Shown here one piece after another: positions 61,281 through 64,000 of a stretch of DNA of 64,000 nt. The position numbers were made by a program, and so were the translations under genes. A model generated the notes under the pieces. The model was not told the origin of the DNA, did not search any database, and saw only the letters and a list, made by a program, of their open reading frames with translations. This DNA is from Vibrio sinaloensis. GTDB lineage: Bacteria; Pseudomonadota; Gammaproteobacteria; Enterobacterales; Vibrionaceae. Each line of letters starts with the position of its first letter. The first letter of the stretch is position 1. The stretch is taken from assembly GCF_000808535.1 (NCBI RefSeq), contig NZ_JWLV01000001.1:124001-188000 (forward strand), in the 5' to 3' direction.

Positions 61281-61318
61281 GCTGAATCCTTTCAGCTTTT
61301 ATACTGAATCGGTTCAGC
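61281..61318 (+). promoter_or_regulatory. Two Cra operators before cra
   Basis: GCTGAATCCTTTCAGC (61281-61296) and CTGAATCGGTTCAG (61304-61317) both fit the Cra consensus with one central departure each. Their centres are 22 bp apart, two helical turns, allowing cooperative binding. They lie about 70-110 bp before the cra start, suggesting autoregulation. Confidence 0.75.
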
Positions 61319-61388
61319 ATATACTTCAACCAAACTCTGGATCTTTGATGTAGTATTATGATCCCGCGCACAGAACAAGGTTGAGTAT

Positions 61389-62369
61389 ATGACACTGGAT
61401 GAAGTCGCCAAATTAGCAGGCGTTTCCAAGACTACGGCAAGTTACGTTATTAACGGGAAAGCCCAAAAATATCGCATTAGTGAAAAAACACAGCGCAAAG
61501 TAATGGATGTCGTAAATGAGCACAACTACCGTCCTGATCTCGCAGCATCGACACTTAGAGCAGGGCACAGCCGTTCTTTTGGCTTGATCATCCCAGACCT
61601 TGAAAATACCAGTTACGCCCGTCTTGCCAAGCTGCTCGAACAAAATTCTCGATCGGCAGGCTACCAAATTCTTATTGGCTGTTCGGATGATGACGCGGCG
61701 ACGGAAAAAAATGTTGTCCAAGCGCTGGTAAGCCGCAAAGTGGATGCGTTGTTTGTAGCGAGTGTTATTCCAGAAGCGAGTGAGTTCTACCTTGAACTTC
61801 AGAACAAAGGCACACCAGTGATAGCGCTTGACCGCCCATTAGATGACGAACACTTTTCTTGTGTGATCAGTGAAGATTTTGGTGCGTCCTTTGAACTCAC
61901 TCAGTCCGTTCTTAGTGACGGTGTAACCAAAGTGGGTTTGATCGGTGCTCTACCTGAGCTAAACGTATCGCGAGAGCGCGAACTGGGATTTTTATCGGCA
62001 GCAAAACGACAGGGTATTAGCACTACGGTTGGCTATGGAGAGCACTTCAATCGTGACAGCGGTAAACGCGTCCTTGAACAATGGATAGCTAATGATGATC
62101 TGCCAGATGCGTTGATTACAACGTCATACACGCTTTTAGAAGGCGTACTTGATGTCCTATTAGAATGCCCAGAGCTGGTTGGAAAACTAAAAATTGCCAC
62201 ATTTGGTGACAACCGACTGCTGGATTTCCTGCCCGTGAAAATCAATTCGTTGCCGCAACAGTTTGAATTAATCGCGGACAGCGCAATGGCATTGGCCTTG
62301 AACGCGGCATCAAAACGCTACCAATCAGGCATAGAGTTGATACCGAGAAAGATTGTTGTCAGAGGGTAA
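61389..62369 (+). CDS. cra: Catabolite repressor-activator Cra (FruR)
   Basis: A 326-residue LacI-family regulator. The HTH and hinge are MTLDEVAKLAGVSKTTASYV then INGKAQKYRISEKTQRKVMD, with HNYRPDLAASTLRAG. The effector domain carries LIIPDLENTSYARLAKLLEQ, VIALDRPLDDEHFSCVISED, VGLIGALPELNVSRERE and IATFGDNRLLDFLPV, in the order of E. coli Cra. It responds to fructose 1-phosphate (and weakly to the bisphosphate). It is divergent from fruBKA with three operator-like palindromes between, the standard Vibrio arrangement. In some Vibrio the local FruR acts mainly as a regulator of this operon rather than as a global one. Confidence 0.95.
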   Translation: MTLDEVAKLAGVSKTTASYVINGKAQKYRISEKTQRKVMDVVNEHNYRPDLAASTLRAGHSRSFGLIIPDLENTSYARLAKLLEQNSRSAGYQILIGCSDDDAATEKNVVQALVSRKVDALFVASVIPEASEFYLELQNKGTPVIALDRPLDDEHFSCVISEDFGASFELTQSVLSDGVTKVGLIGALPELNVSRERELGFLSAAKRQGISTTVGYGEHFNRDSGKRVLEQWIANDDLPDALITTSYTLLEGVLDVLLECPELVGKLKIATFGDNRLLDFLPVKINSLPQQFELIADSAMALALNAASKRYQSGIELIPRKIVVRG

Positions 62370-62378
62370 AATAGTAAA

Positions 62379-62396
62379 ACCCAGCCGAGGCTGGGT
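62379..62396. terminator. Hairpin after cra
   Basis: ACCCAGCC (62379-62386) with GGCTGGGT and a short loop, preceded by AAAA. On the minus strand the A-run gives a T-tail, so it suits the convergent gene too. Confidence 0.6.
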
Positions 62397-62414
62397 GCAT
62401 TCAAAATTGAGTGC

Positions 62415-62933
62415 TTACAGTTGGAAGCGGACCGACATGGTCACTTGCGGTCCGTACAAGCCGTTGTTGCGAGTTTCCGCTGATAGTGAAAGCTGTTCTG
62501 TAGAATGGAAACGAACCCCCGCGTGAAAAACTGAAGCGCTGCCGTTACGACCCAGTCTCGCAGTCGCTTCAATTTGATCGGTTAACCAGATTCGCGTACC
62601 GATATTCATTTCTGTTTGTGAGCGGTTATCTCGACTTGAATCATCAGGAAAATCGACATAGTGAATCAAGAGTTGACCGTAAATATCAGCAAACTGAGAG
62701 ATAGGACCATTAAAGCCAACGCCGCCTGCGACGTCGTAATCGCCCTCAAACTGTGAATCAACGCGAGCGATTAAGTGAGAGTTCTCAGTAAGAAACGTAC
62801 TGACTTCCAGACCAGTGCTCTCTGGTCCAATTGACGTACGTAACTCTCCGTAGGTGTAATTAAAGTTATTGGCTTGTGCCACTCCGGTTAGGCCAGCACA
62901 TGCAATAGCGCTCGCGATGATAAACTTTTTCAA
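62415..62933 (-). CDS. Small outer-membrane beta-barrel protein of unknown function
   Basis: A 172-residue exported protein. Signal peptide to about residue 21 (FIIASAIACAGLTGVAQA). The mature part alternates polar and hydrophobic residues in at least eight strands: NFNYTYGELRTSIG, LIARVDSQFEGDYDVAGGVG, EMNIGTRIWLTDQIEATARL, SVFHAGVRFHST, ending VTMSVRFQL with a terminal hydrophobic residue rather than the usual aromatic. It looks like an eight-stranded barrel of the OmpX/porin-like class. I do not recognise a named family. It is a single gene before the BOF-type gene. Confidence 0.7.
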   Translation of the reverse strand: MKKFIIASAIACAGLTGVAQANNFNYTYGELRTSIGPESTGLEVSTFLTENSHLIARVDSQFEGDYDVAGGVGFNGPISQFADIYGQLLIHYVDFPDDSSRDNRSQTEMNIGTRIWLTDQIEATARLGRNGSASVFHAGVRFHSTEQLSLSAETRNNGLYGPQVTMSVRFQL

Positions 62934-63027
62934 AGCAGTCTCCGACTTACATCAATTTTTTGACTCTGCAATTTGCAAGCAATATACACGCCAAATACTA
63001 ACGTAATTGTCGGATAATGAAACACTT

Positions 63028-63399
63028 TTACAAAATTTGAATGTGTTCTACTTCAATTTCTGGGTGTTTACCGCCTTCGTATTCACCAAATAAACGGACC
63101 TTAGTCGTTTCATTGATTGATTCATTCAACCGAACGTCGTCATCGAGCTCGATCGTCATCTCTGATTGACCATCACTGAACACAAACTCATCTTTACTTA
63201 CCTGACGAATAAGAAAACCTTCGACCACAACTTCTTTGTCTCTGAACGATTTCTGTGCCAATAGAGTATCCAAAGAAACCGTCTCTACAGGCCCTGCGTA
63301 GTTGATAGATGTTTGATCTTTGTCGCCATGAGCAAATGCCATGCTCGGAACAATGAAGGCAACAGCGGTAAGTGCAATTAGGGGTGATTTAATTTTCAT
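63028..63399 (-). CDS. Periplasmic BOF-family (YgiW/YdeI-type) stress protein
   Basis: A 123-residue protein with a cleavable signal (PLIALTAVAFIVPSMAFA, to about residue 23) and a small OB-fold domain: PVETVSLDTLLAQKSFRDKE, VVVEGFLIRQVSKDEFVFSD, QSEMTIELDDDVRLNESINE, KVRLFGEYEGGKHPEIEVEH. This is the order of the YgiW/YdeI/NirD-like BOF family, linked in enteric bacteria to envelope and antimicrobial-peptide stress. ATG 63399 has GAGGATTAAGC upstream; 26 further in-frame residues are not used. No two-component genes are adjacent, in contrast to E. coli ygiW-qseBC. Confidence 0.82.
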   Translation of the reverse strand: MKIKSPLIALTAVAFIVPSMAFAHGDKDQTSINYAGPVETVSLDTLLAQKSFRDKEVVVEGFLIRQVSKDEFVFSDGQSEMTIELDDDVRLNESINETTKVRLFGEYEGGKHPEIEVEHIQIL

Positions 63400-63507
63400 G
63401 CTTAATCCTCGATATGGTTGGTGCATAGCGTAATTAAACACAAACTCGGTTGAACTGATGCTGAGTACAGCATTCATATTCGATTCATTATTGAGTATTA
63501 GGTTCTA

Positions 63508-63528
63508 AAACCGCTATTATCACGGTTT
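63508..63528. promoter_or_regulatory. Short palindrome before cobQ
   Basis: AAACCG (63508-63513) and CGGTTT (63523-63528), 9 bp apart, in the cobQ/BOF intergenic space. A weak Fur-like GATAATTATC follows at 63535-63544. Either could be regulatory. Confidence 0.3.
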
Positions 63529-63556
63529 AAATCAGATAATTATCATCAACAACATT

Positions 63557-64000
63557 ATGCAGTCGACCAACAGAGCACTTATGGTGCAGGGCACAACCTC
63601 CGATGCAGGCAAAAGTGTACTAGTGGCAGCTTTATGCCGCGTACTGGCACGACGTGGAGTGAAGGTCGCCCCGTTCAAGCCTCAGAATATGGCCTTAAAC
63701 AGTGCTGTTACGGCAGACGGCGGCGAAATAGGGCGAGCTCAGTATGTTCAAGCCATTGCTGCAGGCATCTCACCTCATGTTGATATGAACCCTGTATTAT
63801 TAAAACCTTGTACCGATACTGGCGCTCAAGTCATCATTCAAGGCAAAGCTGTCGCAGATATGAATGCCATAGGCTATCAAAGCTACAAGCAGTTCGCGCT
63901 TCCCTATGTGCTTGAGTCTTTTGAACGATTGCAATCTCACTTTGAAACCGTAGTTATTGAAGGTGCGGGTAGCCCAGCTGAAGTGAACCTCAGAGAGAAT
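63557..64000 (+). CDS. cobQ: Cobyric acid synthase, N-terminal part
   Basis: The first 148 codons of an enzyme that amidates four side chains of the corrin ring, using glutamine and ATP; the gene runs off the right edge. The visible part is the ATP-dependent N-terminal domain: [20 protein letters not shown] with the P-loop-like [69 protein letters not shown] and [17 protein letters not shown]. These segments are diagnostic. The glutaminase domain is not in view. No B12 riboswitch is apparent in the 157 bp before it. Confidence 0.95.
   Translation, partial: MQSTNRALMVQGTTSDAGKSVLVAALCRVLARRGVKVAPFKPQNMALNSAVTADGGEIGRAQYVQAIAAGISPHVDMNPVLLKPCTDTGAQVIIQGKAVADMNAIGYQSYKQFALPYVLESFERLQSHFETVVIEGAGSPAEVNLREN

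Noticed and set aside
63535-63552. Fur box before cobQ
   Set aside because: Only a short GATAATTATC core is present; not enough for a supported call.
63400-63556. Cobalamin riboswitch before cobQ
   Set aside because: The interval is too short and shows no B12-box-like sequence.
1-64000. CRISPR array, tRNA, rRNA or prophage
   Set aside because: No regularly spaced repeats, cloverleaf-like sequence with CCA end, rRNA sequence or phage genes were seen.

Overview
The window reads as a stretch of the second chromosome of a Vibrio species. This rests on gene content rather than an alignment: tkt-talB beside a SorC-type regulator, a fruBKA operon divergent from cra, a large chitodextrinase beside glgC and a GGDEF protein, yqhD/yqhC and torT/torS. 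All are intact, with Shine-Dalgarno sites and hairpin terminators typical of gamma-proteobacteria. Base composition looks even. No rRNA, tRNA, CRISPR array, prophage or complete insertion sequence was seen. The only mobile-looking item is a 298-bp element with inverted ends at 26150-26447.

Layout, left part. The left edge cuts a chemoreceptor gene (1-118), followed by a LysR regulator, an HlyD-type adaptor with a small membrane protein, and tkt and talB on the minus strand, facing a SorC regulator across a region with a perfect 12-bp inverted repeat. Next come a GH18 chitinase, sseA, a small membrane protein, moeB-moeA, a solute-binding protein coupled to a histidine kinase, folE, dbpA, a MipA/OmpV porin-like protein, periplasmic msrAB, an unusual lipoprotein with an RTX-like tail, and tyrP.

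Middle part. Between tyrP and acpH lies a compact unit: TyrR-like boxes for tyrP, then a Pho-box-like repeat, a foldable leader and a 40-codon gene. Then acpH, an RhlE-type helicase, a GNAT and a GFA protein, and a fatty acid desaturase with two FabR-like palindromes at its start. After the inverted-repeat element and another GNAT comes an RND efflux operon headed by a perfect 11-bp inverted repeat, then a chemoreceptor, yqaB, gsk, creA, an unknown protein, an HD-GYP sensor and yieH.

Right part. A zinc ribbon protein, a MocR regulator divergent from an EamA exporter (with a repeated 9-mer), mgsA, torT/torS without torR, a GNAT, yhhN, yqhD/yqhC, a possible small RNA, chitodextrinase, glgC, a GGDEF protein, fruBKA/cra with three Cra operators, a small outer membrane protein, a BOF-fold protein, and the 5' part of cobQ cut by the right edge.

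Functional threads: chitin and sugar use (two GH18 enzymes, fructose PTS, pentose phosphate enzymes, glycogen synthesis, methylglyoxal synthase with the aldehyde reductase YqhD), cofactor synthesis (moeA, moeB, folE, cobQ), cyclic-di-GMP turnover (one GGDEF and one HD-GYP protein), and sensing and stress (two chemoreceptors, TorTS, MsrAB, RND pump). The least explained items are the 40-codon unit, the lipoprotein with a degenerate zinc motif, the kinase pair without a response regulator and the terminal-repeat element. All regulatory sites are pattern matches made by eye.
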